From the NCBI GenBank assembly GCA_950295325.1, contig OX485806.1:2234001-2298000 (forward strand): DNA of 64,000 nucleotides. Reading direction: 5' to 3'. Source of the DNA: Polytrichum commune. Its lineage: Eukaryota; Streptophyta; Polytrichopsida; Polytrichales; Polytrichaceae. Below, one piece after another: positions 36,188 through 46,600 of the stretch. Below the pieces are notes generated by a model. That model did not search any database. It had not been told where the DNA came from and saw nothing but the letters and a program-made list of their open reading frames with translations. The position numbers and the translations under genes are program-made. The stretch's first letter is position 1. Every line of letters starts with the position of its first letter.

Positions 36188-37353
36188 CAGGGTTGTTTAT
36201 CGCGACGTCCTGCCACCGTCATGACGTGTCGTGTTGGGGCGGACCCCTCCGTCACGACATAATAGGGTCCACGTAGGGTCATACTAGGGGGAAGCTAGTA
36301 GGGTGGGTAAAATACTTACCTTCTTGCCAAGGTGGCATCCAATGTGGCAAAAAAATCCGACGTGGATGTGCATATTTCCCTTGCCAGGTAAATCATTTTG
36401 CCTTTGTGTTTATCATTCTGTTAAAATCAAAGTAGTAAAATATGACAAATGAGGGTGTGGGGGGGAGGGGAACAGAGCGGACGGGGACGGGAACGGGGGC
36501 GGGAACAGATGCGGACGGGGGGAACGCCGGATGGGGGCCGGATTGGGGTTCGGATTGGGGGGGGAGGGGGTTCGGATTAGGGGGGACCGGGTTCGGATGA
36601 GGGGGGCCGGGTGCCAGATTGGGGGGGGGGGGCGGGGGGTCGGATGAGGGCCGGATGGGGTGCCGGATGGGGGAGGGGAACATAGGGAGCGGGGGGGACG
36701 GGCGCTAGTAATTTTTTTCCCACTTTACCTCTACTTTGCTGACATGGCACCATCACGGGGGGTGCACTTCATTGTCAAGTTGAACACCACGTGCGATAAA
36801 ACAAAATCTACTTTTTACATAAAGCATCACCAAAATGGTTCAAAAGTTTATGATTTTTTTTTCATGAGTAGATATACATAGTATCTATTACATAGTAAAA
36901 ATTGGTAACCAAATTTGATGATTTGTTTTTTTTATAAAACATACCGTTTCTAACTAGAATGACGCAACATTGAACTAAACAAATTACTACAAAAAATGAA
37001 GATGACTAAAAATTTCAAAAAAATATACAAAAGATATTATCAATGGTTATGTGTATGTAGAAAAATATCATAATTTTAAAAATTATCTATGGCATGTAAT
37101 ATAGGGTAGCAAAATTTTATCGCACGTGATTATGAAATGTAAGGGGGTGTGATCCCCCCGTGGGCACCATACGTGGACATCGTAAATCCTACGTGTCCTG
37201 ATTGGGGTAATGTAATTACACAAAAAAATACGGTAAAATTCAAGTTCGTCAGGATAAAGACGGCATCCGGCATAATGTCGTGACAGATACGTGTCGTGAG
37301 GCCACGACATTATGTCGGGATTAGCCTCCGTCACGACATAATAGACAACCCTG
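36188..37353. mobile_element. hAT-like element with G-rich cargo
   Basis: Ends CAGGGTTGTTTAT and CAGGGTTGTCTAT (inward) flanked by the 8-bp duplication CTCATAAA (36180-36187, 37354-37361). Subterminal repeats 'gtcgtga(c/g)'/'cgacataat' occur at both ends. No transposase; the interior includes a 255-bp G-tract array. Confidence 0.9.
36451..36706 (+). repeat. G-rich array (CGGATNGGGG units)
   Basis: Dense runs of 4-12 G spaced by short CGGAT/GGAAC linkers on the plus strand, strongly predicted to form G-quadruplexes. It lies inside the hAT-like element. The minus-strand Pro-rich reading frame (36683-36393) only translates the array. Confidence 0.85.
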
Positions 37354-37509
37354 CTCATAAAGGTTTAGATTTTTGCGCATCAGAGCTCTGCCGTCTCTTC
37401 CTCCGTCGCCCCATTGCACCAAGCTCACATACTTTGGAGAGGCTTGTCAAAATGGCCAAAAACGTAGGTCAAATCGAGAAAAACCGCGTGGGATAACTAA
37501 AGGCACCCC

Positions 37510-38910
37510 CCTAGTGTTAGATCTCCATTCTTGTCACTCTCTAGGTCATTAGTTAGTTGTCCTACGACTGTAGCCGCAGCCGAGGGCATGTTGCTGGCCG
37601 ATGACCCTCTTTTGGATGACAATGGACTGCTAACTCCCCCATTTCCTTGCTACAATTTATGATATATTTCCTCATCTTTGCAATTGTGCTTTCAAATATA
37701 TTCCTCCATGTGTTTTTCTTGCCCCTTAATTGTTGAAAGCCATCCTGATTTGTTTCTATATTTTTGTTTTTTTCATGTGGCAATATATGATACAAATGTG
37801 TTTGTCTCCCTCTACCCTGCATTGGCTTTTTCTGGAGCATCTTGCAGTCGCTAGCTTTGTGCTTCCAACTTAAGCACATTCTACATCTAATAGGAAATTT
37901 GTCTTAATTTTTCAACCATAATTTTTCTGGGGTGGCATTATCTCCCCCTCACATTGAAGATCAATGCATGTTGCCCAACCTTTGCTAATCTCGAGGTTAA
38001 TGCAAAATCTTGGGTCCTTCACATTCTCATTTCCGGTGTCCATCCCAATAACTTCCCCAAGAGTTTCAATGATGGCAATAGCTTGTATTAGTATACATAA
38101 GGCACATTCCTCAAGCTAACCCATGTGGGAAATGCTAGATTGTTGGGTTGTCAGGATTGAACCCTGGCACCCAGCTTTGTAGCAAGCATGTGCCCCACTT
38201 AGATCTAAAAGGGGATAACATTATTGCATTGTGAAAAGCGTCTTTATCATTCCCACTAAGTAAAAAAATTGTTTCCCTACATTTCTACAAAACGTCAATG
38301 CACTACCCCTGAACTTTTGGTTTAGGGTTTGGATCCACAATCTCATTGCTTGTGAAGGGGGGGGGGGCTTTAGACCCACAAACTTTCCACTTAGGAGGTG
38401 ATCTTTCAATAGCGCGATGCACACAGGCAACATGTCAGTGTTAACTGTGAAGTTTATTGCATCCTTTCTCACTAAGAAATCGCTAAAGTTTTTTTTCCAA
38501 GTTTGATGGAAGGATCTCACCATAATGCATACCTTCGATGCAAAGGATTCCATCTCTTATTGGTTGGATGTGTTACTCTCAATCACGCATCACATTTCAA
38601 ATCGATCCTCCCCTCCTACTAGATTTGAATCTAAAAGCTCACTATTAATGACGTCACTTCTTTTCCCGTTTTCCCCCCACTATGATCCTACATTCTCATG
38701 CATCCATTGTTCTCCATCATCAACAAACCGGTCATCAACTAAACGCCCTAATGCAAACTCTCATAGGGGTTTGTATGCATGAACTCTTTTGTTAAGGGTC
38801 AGATCTCGGAGCAACAAGGCTCCGCCATCTTTTCCTATGGCGCTCCATCATTCCCTCTTGACAAAGATTTTGCAAGTCTTTCACATTTGGCACACAAAGT
38901 GTATATATAG
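37510..38910 (-). pseudogene. LINE ORF1 fragment, duplicate of 7060-8320
   Basis: Minus strand: the zinc knuckle region (CLSWKHKASDC, about 37879) and the DUF4283 part (FLVRKDAINFTVN, about 38490). It is closely similar to the left-hand fragment except 38530-38800, which differs. Frameshifted and without EN or RT. It marks the start of the right-hand duplicate block. Confidence 0.8.
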
Positions 38911-39217
38911 ATATAGATATAAAGTTGCACGTCAATTAACTCGCATAATTTAGAATTTGACATGTAGTGTGACTTGTGAAGAAAAAAAAAACACGTCAAC
39001 TAACACGTTATAAATTCAAATGACACGTATTACTAGGCATGTGACATTGAAGTGCCATTTTAGAAGAAATTGTAGATGTCAGTTGACATTCAATTTATTT
39101 TTTTGACAAGCCGCGTGACACTATGCATTTGAAATTGAATGTCAAATGAAAATTTGTCAACCACACACATTGGTATCTCACACCCTTCATGACATGTGTG
39201 CATGAAATTTAGTGTTA

Positions 39218-39339
39218 TTTTTATGTATACCGATAGTAGCAATACGTACATCTGTACAGATAGTGGTTCGTTGGTACAGAAAAGTGATACACCTGTTCAA
39301 GTCTTTTTAAGAGTATGTGTACAAGGAGGCCCAAAATCA
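39218..39339 (+). repeat. Segment alpha, right copy, part 1
   Basis: Matches 8338-8460. It is followed by the hAT-like insertion and resumes at 40746. Confidence 0.8.
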
Positions 39340-40745
39340 AGGCCAGGGATTTGTGGCACTCATGTATTCTCATTAGTGAGAGTTCATTCATCTTTGCGGA
39401 TGAGATGAACCACTTTAGACATTTCCATATGTCGTCGGCTCCTTGTCTCAAGGGTTTTAAAAATATCAAGTTTTAGTAGTTTTAAAAATCCTAGTCTAAT
39501 CTAATACTTAAGGCACCAATATAAAGGGGTATAGACATAAAAAAAAAAAAATGCCTCATATAGAAGCAATTGGGGGCATCTTGTGTTGCCAACCTATCAC
39601 TACTAATCCGGTTTTTTTAAGAAAAATTAACATGGGCGGATGTTAAATACCCCCTCACGAACTTTCGGAGGTATCAAATCCGGGTTGGGGCAACCTTCTA
39701 GAGAAATTTTCTAAACCCGACCGAAAATTGTTGAAAATCTAGCATTCTTGAAGGCCGCTTGACTACAAATCCCATATTGAGTGCACTTCACCTTCAAGGT
39801 TTAAAATCCAATATATATGTGCACTTCCGATTAGTAAATAAGCAATTGATTGGGATTTCATTCCGGAAGTGAAACCATCAATGAAGCACGTAATTAACTC
39901 GGAGGTCAAAAACATTACAAAATCCTCGTTGACATTGAGGTTATAATTTTGTGACTTACCATTTAAAATCATCTTTGTCATTCTAAGGATAGATTAGTGC
40001 AAGTGTTCATAAGATAAACAAATTGAAACAATGAAGATAGAATATAAAGCATATAACCAAAAAAAATATATAAATATCAAATTTATATTTTAGGTAATAT
40101 AATATAAGGTATAAATAAATGATATGTTATTTGGAATTAGAATTGTGGGACAACGTTATGGATGGGGTATACTCAGAAAATCATAAGTTTCAGACTATAG
40201 CCTATTTAAATTATTGTAATAATTTATCCTAATCACATATTGTATTATTTTAAAAATCACATGGTGTATATTAGTTATTTTAAAATAAATATCATACAAT
40301 ATTATTATTATTATTATTATTATTGAATTGATTTTTTAGTTCACCAATTTATCATAAGGTGATATATATTATTTTGACATATTACAAATGTTTGAGCAAT
40401 CACACCCGTGCAAAATAAATGAATTATGAACAAAAAAAATGTCTATGACAACACATCATAATTACGTATTGCACACGTTGATATCTTGCAATATTTATCA
40501 AAATAACCATGTGGAATTCAAAGCCACATCATGGGAGGTTAGAAAATAGGCTTAGAGCATCCAAGGCCACATCATTGCCCCTTGCCAACTAATTAATATT
40601 TATAAAATAATGATGAGGGAGAAAATAGGTCTTACATGCGAACTCGGAGGTGTTTCACTAAAGTAAGCTCCATCCGAGCTTCTTGATGGACTCATCCAAT
40701 TTTGGTTACATGATGATTTTACTTGAGTGTCATGAATCCCTGGCC
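39340..40745. mobile_element. hAT-like insertion in segment alpha
   Basis: Inverted ends around GGCCAGGGATT / AATCCCTGGCC and an 8-bp duplication CAAAATCA (39332-39339 and 40746-40753). The uninterrupted sequence exists near 8460. The interior holds an arm of the foldback family (39640-39990) and an ATT microsatellite (40298-40324). No transposase. Confidence 0.8.
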
Positions 40746-41314
40746 CAAAATCAGGATCATATACTGGGTGTAAAAGTGTCGGTGCCCGACAACACTGGTC
40801 TTATTACTACATGTAATACTGATTGTTCAGAATGGTAGTGATGATTGGTGTTAACTTAGCTTCAACAGGATATTAGTATAATCAATGTGCAAGTACTTAG
40901 AATCGGAAAAGTTGAGTTCTTGGGCTCTATTTGTTGGTGAAATTACTATTCCTGTCGACCAGTTCAATGAAGGCAGAGCTGTAGGAGGATGAACGGGTCT
41001 TGCAACATGACCTTCCATATTGCTTTAACACCAATTAATGTTCATGACCTGTTTGTTATATGCTGCTTACTCGAAAACCATATTTTCTACCTGCAATGTG
41101 CAAATTGCTACACTTCGATGTACAATTGAGAGTAGACATACATTTTCGAATAACATATTGCAGATAGAAAATTATCCTCATATCAAGATCGGAGTTGAAA
41201 TGATTAAAAAATTCTTCTTAATTTCAGCCTCTAAGTTGATGTGGCTTTCACGTGAGCATTGCTATTATGCCTCTGCAATGCCCTGCACTGGTTCTAGCAA
41301 GCGTATATTAAAAA
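40746..41314 (+). repeat. Segment alpha, right copy, part 2
   Basis: Matches 8460-9018. It ends in AAAAA (41310-41314), the target duplicated by the copia insertion, and continues at 57465. Confidence 0.85.
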
Positions 41315-41658
41315 TATTGGAGTATATACGTTTCGCATTGATTACGTTGTTCAAGATTAGTCACTTGATTAGTCAAGAGTAGTTACATTGATTAGTAATA
41401 GAAGTTTCCTCTTCCACTTCTGTAGATGAATAAGACAAAGTCACTCCGCTCGCATGTTGTAGTTGTATGCAAGATGTTTGCGAGTGTTTGAGTGCAAGAA
41501 ACCCGTGAGTGTATGTGAGCGAAAAATCTTAATAAAGAAGCTCTGATGAATTAAGCCTGGGCATTGTAAATGTGAGCCTATGAATAATATGTGTGATTGT
41601 ATCAGTAGGTAAATGAGTTTCACTGATTTAGCGTTCTGAAATAATATTGTGAACAACA
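41315..41658 (+). repeat. 5' LTR of the copia element
   Basis: Begins TATTGGAG (normally TGTTG) and ends GAACAACA; no indels relative to the 3' LTR. It contains 'aataaag', a plausible poly-A signal. Confidence 0.92.
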
Positions 41659-41672
41659 GGTTATGGGCCCAC
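41659..41672 (+). promoter_or_regulatory. Primer-binding site matching the tRNA-iMet anticodon arm
   Basis: GGTTATGGGCCCAC starts directly after the LTR. Its complement GTGGGCCCATAACC is the anticodon stem-loop of plant initiator tRNA-Met (as I recall that sequence), not its 3' end. Priming from an internally cut (half) tRNA is known for Drosophila copia. Confidence 0.75.
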
Positions 41673-41755
41673 TCTTCACCCCTCTTGGCTCCTTGGCGTC
41701 CTCCCTTGCGGTTCCTACTGTCTCATTGCCTGTTGTAGTAGTGTCTCAATTGTTA

Positions 41756-42246
41756 TTATAACCAGTTCTTGGTGTGTTGTCTGCCATTTGCTGTGAAACA
41801 AACTTGCATTGTTAATTTGCTGTGAATAGTAGTTTTAGAGTCACCAAAAATAAAACAACAAAAGATCTCAGAAATTGTCAGCCTCACTTCTGTATATGGG
41901 TTGTCCGATGTGATTTCTGGAAATTTCATCGCACTACGAATAAGCACTTTGTCACTGGGGTTCAATCTTTCTGCGATCAATAGGTCTCCCACTATGCTTG
42001 TTTCCTTTCTTGAATGATAGCGAGCTACAATCCAACCCGTTTCCGTGACTTCAGTTGAGCCAGTTGAGCATCTGAATCTCTCAGGCGCTCCTGTAATCCT
42101 TTCTTCACTGTAAGAAGCTTCCCTATATCCTCATCACGCTCAGACCGAACCCACTCAAGTTGATTATCTGCTTCCCGAAGCTGCTCTGCCATGTTTTTCT
42201 TTTCACGGCCTAGTTTGTCAATCTCAACTTTTATTTCCGCCTTCAC
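41756..42246 (-). pseudogene. Antisense coiled-coil ORFs in the copia leader
   Basis: On the strand opposite gag, 42246-42025 encodes 73 residues of strongly heptad-like charged sequence (EIDKLGREKKNMAEQL, then LQERLRDSDAQLAQLK). A second frame (41992-41756) follows in the same direction. Neither resembles a retrotransposon protein. The position between primer site and gag suggests a captured host gene fragment. I cannot name the donor; the short length and lack of a clear promoter leave function doubtful. Confidence 0.45.
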
Positions 42247-42354
42247 GCGATTTTGTGCAATGTCCGCATTGTTTCCGAAGGACTATTGAGAGCAAGCACA
42301 GAAACGTGGTGTAATATATTCCTATTTCTCAACTATGTCATTAATTGCGTCAAT

Positions 42355-43360
42355 ATGAGTGATCTAAGAGAATTGAGTAACCTTGAAAAATACAGTGGGG
42401 AGTACAATCTTTGGAAATTTCAGGCACAAGCCTTTCTCAATGGCAGAGGGTTACTCGAAATTGTTGATGGAACGGAGATGATGCCCAACTTGCCATCACA
42501 AAGATCCTCTTCTCACACACATGACATCCAGTTCGGGAAATCCTTGTTCAAGGAATTTACCACTCCCAGCTCATACTCAAAATTATCATCAGCACAGATT
42601 GCTGCCACTCAGAATGCCATTCTTGAATTCAAGAAACGCGATAAACAAGCTTTCTCGATTCTGACTCAATTGGTGGACAAGAAAATCCTGCATCAGATCA
42701 TCAACTGTAAGACTTCGAAGGAGATTTGGGACAAGCTTGCGCTTATCCACCACATAACCGCCATTCAATCGTTGTATCAGTTGTAGGAGAACTACTACAA
42801 CATGCGGCTGGGAGAGAGTGGTGACATGGCCACATTCATTGGAAATCTTGAAATGCTTAACATTCAGATTGAAGAGCTTGGTTCAAGCCCTTTCTCAGAA
42901 GACATGCTCATTTCTGAAATGTTGAGCAATCTTCTTGCAGTTTATGACACGTTTCAGACTATGTGGAAAACCGTGAATCCCACTCAACAGACGTTGATCA
43001 ATCTACAGACATGGCTTCTTGATGAGGAACGATCCATCCGCAAACGCCAAGCTGAAAATGCACATAGCCACACTTCTGCTTATTATTCCAAGAGCTTCCG
43101 ACCCTCCGGATAGTTTGGGGGTTATCGCAATCCTTGAGCCAGTGGGAGCCCCCCACGCCCTTTCTTGACACATGATCAACATGAAGCGCGTCTTCACATA
43201 GATCAAGAGATTGCTGCGAAGAAACAAGTCTCTCGTTGTGGGAATTGCGGAGCATTTGGACATTGGCACAAAGAGTGCCCTCATTCTCCAAGATGGCATG
43301 TTCCAGGCAGAAACCCTGGGATGCCAGTATCTTCTACGCATCCCAACTTGCATGTACATA
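42355..43360 (+). pseudogene. copia gag with zinc knuckle
   Basis: Starts at the ATG at 42355 (MSDLRELSNL). The layout is that of copia gag (UBN2-type): YNLWKFQAQAFL near the start, KEIWDKLALIH near codon 125, then WLLDEERSI, and a CCHC knuckle CGNCGAFGHWHKEC at about 43238. One reading frame runs through, broken by TAG at 42784, TAG at 43111 and TGA at 43135. The knuckle packages RNA; the protein forms the particle. The frame ends at the deletion that removed protease. Confidence 0.85.
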
Positions 43361-43373
43361 AGCACAAACTTCT

Positions 43374-44395
43374 ATGGGAGGAGCACTCTACTACTTGTTG
43401 TTCAAAGATGATCACTCCGGCTTCAGATACATATTCTGCATTGCCGAAAAATTCGAGGCTCTACATTGTTTTTGGAGTGTTTTTCACGAAGGTTTTCGAG
43501 ATACTGACAACTCCATACAAATTCTTCGGAGAGACGGTGGAGGTGAAATCACTGGCAAATACTTCCATGAGTATCTTTCTCAACATGGAATCCACCATGA
43601 AGTCACTGCACCTTATTCACCGGAGTAGAACGGCCTATGTGAATAGGACAATCGAACAGTCATGGAGAGTGTTCGTTCTTTACTTCACTCCAATGGGTAT
43701 CCCCTCAGTTTTTGGGCCGAAGCCTATCACACTGTCATTTATACATTGAATCGCACTGGCTCACGCTTAATTCCTGGTAACACACCGTTCACATTGTGGT
43801 ATGGCTCTAAGCCCTCTCTTGAGCATCTAAGGGTTTTTGGGTGCCAGGCTTACGCATTCATTGACAAACGGCATCGCACCAAGCTCGATCCTAAGAGCCA
43901 TCTTTGTTTCTTTGTGGGCTATTGTGATCACACTAAAGGGTATCGTCTATGGGATCCTGTGACTTCTAAAGTCTTGATTCGCCGCGATGTTATTTTCAAT
44001 GAGCAACTTCTTTACGGCACCTCGGCTAAGGCGCCTTCCGACTCATCTTCTTCAACCATTTTTCTTGCTGATTCTTCTTCCTCCCCAGAACAAGATCAAG
44101 AACAAGATCAAGAACAAGAACAAGACAACCCTGATAGTGTGTCCGTTCCCGCCGCACCACTTTTTCTTTCCCCAGGGACTGTCGCAAATCATCCAAATTA
44201 TCATGCATAGATACATGTTCGGCTACGGCTCTTAACTGAGCTTGATGATGTTACCCCCACCTCGTCGTCTTCAACTGCTTCCCTTTCATCGGCTCATGCA
44301 CATCTAGTCAATAGTTATGGAGATTTTTTTGGACAACTTCATAACCTTGCGGCTGTGGGCTTCCCAAACAACTCCGACCTTGATAGTGACTCAAC
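43374..44395 (+). pseudogene. copia integrase core and C-terminus
   Basis: Reads FKDDHSGFRYIF (first catalytic Asp region), LRRDGGGEITGKYF, then APYSPE-stop-NGL, where the TAG at 43626 replaces the usual Gln before the catalytic-Glu helix. The typical copia tail follows (GNTPFTLWYGSKPSLEHLRVFGC, near 43775-43845). The HHCC zinc domain is missing because of the upstream deletion. More stops occur (a TAG after GLCE, and TAG at 44208). A Gln/Asp-rich repeat (EQDQEQDQEQEQ) lies at 44088-44126. The frame is cut at 44400 by the gypsy insertion. Confidence 0.88.
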
Positions 44396-44399
44396 AATT

Positions 44400-44838
44400 T
44401 GTCGTGTAAATAACGATCGTGTGTCATTGCAGCTCGAGTACCAACCACCACTAACAAACAACACTAAAACATAGCAAAATCACACATAAACAACACACAT
44501 CGACAGAGAAGGAAGAGAGTCAAACACTCATAAGAACTCTAAATCTCTCTTTAAATGCACACAATGAGTCAAGCTATCTCTCATCCACCACGGGAGAATC
44601 CAAGAGTGTAAGTAGGGGGAGAAGAACTTAAGATTTATTGCAAAAATATGCAATCTTCACCTCACACAAGCTCTCTACACACACTCACTCACAAGACTTG
44701 ATTTGGCAAAAATGCCAAGCCAAGGAGGAGGCTCCTCACTTAAGAGCCTTCCTCTCCACATCTAGTTTCATCCATCCAAATCTAGATGGATGAAACCTAA
44801 CGGATAAAGTGCGGCCGTCGACGCCGCATACCATGACA
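44400..44838 (-). repeat. Outer 3' LTR of the gypsy element
   Basis: 439 bp, reading TGTCATGGTATGCGG to TTACACGACA on the minus strand. About 335 bp of it pairs with 54073-54409, with around 20 differences by eye. Confidence 0.85.
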
Positions 44839-44840
44839 GT

Positions 44841-44946
44841 TGTCGTGTAAATAGCGATCGTGTGTCACTGTAGCTCGAGTACCAACCACTAGTAACAAAC
44901 AACACTAAAATATAGCAAAGTCACACATAAACAATACACCTTGACA
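44841..44946 (-). repeat. Internally deleted inner LTR
   Basis: 106 bp that keeps an LTR start (TGTCAAGG) and LTR end (TTACACGACA) but lacks the interior. It lies between the polypurine tract and the full LTR, with a 2-bp spacer (GT on the plus strand). Confidence 0.75.
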
Positions 44947-44956
44947 TGCCCCCCTC
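44947..44956 (-). promoter_or_regulatory. Polypurine tract of the gypsy element
   Basis: GAGGGGGGCA on the minus strand, ending directly at the TGTCAAGG of the inner LTR. It is the usual start point of plus-strand DNA synthesis. Confidence 0.75.
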
Positions 44957-45106
44957 AGTTGACACTTCTTAAAGATTAATCGCCTCTGATGTTTGGTCAT
45001 CAGATCCCAAAGAATTAAATCCACGGCCTCATATCGATTGTGTCTCTAAGCCATAACTCCTCATTTTTCATTTGGACAGGCACAAGATGATGAAAAACAC
45101 ACAAGA

Positions 45107-45469
45107 TCATTGAGTACGATTGGTGGAAGCACCAAGTACCGAAAATCCTCGACATCGAGGGCAACTCCACAGTCCAGATGGTAGAGAAGTCAAGGGTGGC
45201 CTCAAGCATGCCATGTGCCAACCGCGTTGACACTGATCACACAAGAACATAATAGCCGCTTCTTTCTTCTCTCCACACACAAAACATGGAAGACCCTTTG
45301 GCACGACGGCCAGTTCAGGATGAACTGTACCCTCAATAGGTAGATGACATGGAGTATAATTTTTGGAATGCTCGCGACATTTCCTGCCATCATTGCCTTC
45401 CAACAACAACAAACCACTCGGCAACACCTCCTTCACCCGAAGGATAGTGCGTCCCGCCCTAACATCCAA
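45107..45469 (-). pseudogene. PHD finger at the integrase C-terminus
   Basis: After a GPY/F-like stretch (RVKEVLPSGLLLLEG) comes a complete C4HC3 zinc finger. The minus-strand frame has Cys 62, 65, 77, 80, His 85, Cys 88, 103 and 106 (nt 45286-45152), with spacing C-x2-C-x11-C-x2-C-x4-H-x2-C-x14-C-x2-C. It includes the WHMAC and GLWSCPRC patterns typical of PHD fingers. PHD fingers bind histone H3 tails, usually by Lys4 methylation state. In chromoviruses this position holds a chromodomain that steers integration, so a targeting role is inferred. Frame breaks upstream (about 45620 and 45830) separate it from the catalytic core. All eight zinc ligands are intact, and about 17 residues follow before the stop. 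Confidence 0.88.
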
Positions 45470-45499
45470 TGTCGTAGGCGCCTCACGTTAGAGATAAAC

Positions 45500-46600
45500 A
45501 TAATCCCCATATCGGAATCTCCGCAACTGAGGTCGGTAAGCACCACTGCGATGCGTGTATAACGCAATGTGTCACGGCGTTGAGCAATGGACAGATTCTT
45601 CATGGCCATAGGCATGGCTCTCTAGAAGAATTGAGCCCGCTCCTGCAAAAACTCTGTCCAAATGTTTGGGTCATCCAAATTCACAACAGGAGCTAGCTTT
45701 TCCTTAATAGAACTCGGGAGCATAGGCTCACGTCCATACAACAACTGATACGGGCTGTAGGACGCCAAAGAGGCTTGCCTACTAAATCGATAGCCTATAG
45801 CATTCAAGGCAACATAAGGTCCCAATCCCGATGACTCCCTCGAAGTGATCCATACTTCCTCAAGCCACGCTTAGTTGTCTGAACAACCCGTTCAGCCAAG
45901 CCATCCGCCTCCGGATGATCCTGAGAGGTGGTGTGGTGATCTATGAGCACCTTAGTGTATAAGTCCTCAAAAGCACCAAGGAATTCCCTCCCTTGGTCCG
46001 TCAATACCTCAGCCGGTGCTCCAAAACGTGCTAACACAAGATCCAAAAAGTCGGCTGCGGCCAACTCTACAGAGTTTTGGGGTAAAGCAACAAGCTCAAT
46101 CCACTTGCGAAAATGCTCCACCATCACCAACACGTACTTTGCTCCACGTGGCGTGACCACCAACGGCCCCGCAAAGTCCAACGACCAACGGTAGCCCAAT
46201 CCCATTATAGGTAAAGGCTGTAACTGAGGTGACAAGGTGTTAAAGCTAAACCTGACTCAGTCACAAACTTCACACCTCCCGACATAAGCAGCAACTTGCT
46301 AATATATGCCAGTCCACCAATATTGGCCACGCAACATCGAATGTGTCCTGCGTATGCCAAAATGGCCAAGTTCCTTGTGCACTTGTCGCAGCAAGGAGGC
46401 CCTTTGATCCGGTCTAGGGACAATACGCCTTGTCCCATCCGACCACAATCGAAATAACAAACCGTTCTCCCAATGGAATCTTGTTATTTGATGTCCAATC
46501 CTATCCCTTTCCATTGCCGAAATAGACGAAAGAAAGGTACCATGTTGAAGCTTATGCAATACGGGAAGATCCTCCCATATATCCGCAATAGCTTGAGGCC
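45500..46600 (-). pseudogene. gypsy integrase
   Basis: HHCC domain: HKELGHFGIRRTH (about 46355), then GRCEVC across a TAG at 46299. Catalytic core: WSLDFAG (Asp at about 46178), LTDQGREF (Asp, codon 80 of the 46235 frame), HPEADGLAERV (Glu, codon 115), giving D-D-34-E spacing. A TGA at 46257 and frameshifts near 45830 and 45620 break the tail (SPYQLLYGREPMLP). The enzyme inserts the cDNA; it feeds into the PHD finger. Confidence 0.9.

Larger units (their letters stand above)
31120..37505 (-). mobile_element. Decayed L1-like LINE (3'-truncated)
   Basis: Minus-strand element with ORF1 (about 35986-34323), endonuclease (34220-33540) and ORF2 remains to 31118. The 5' leader is split by a hAT-like insertion (36188-37353) and continues to about 37505. 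The 3' end stops inside ORF2, so the tail is missing. Many frameshifts. Confidence 0.85.

Noticed and set aside
36393-36683. Proline-rich 96-codon frame
   Set aside because: Translation of the G-tract array in the hAT-like element.
41756-41992. Second antisense frame as a complete independent gene
   Set aside because: No recognisable domain and no start context; kept only as part of the possible captured fragment.
45107-45469. The PHD finger as an exon of a host chromatin gene
   Set aside because: It directly follows the integrase tail on the same strand and precedes the polypurine tract and LTR.
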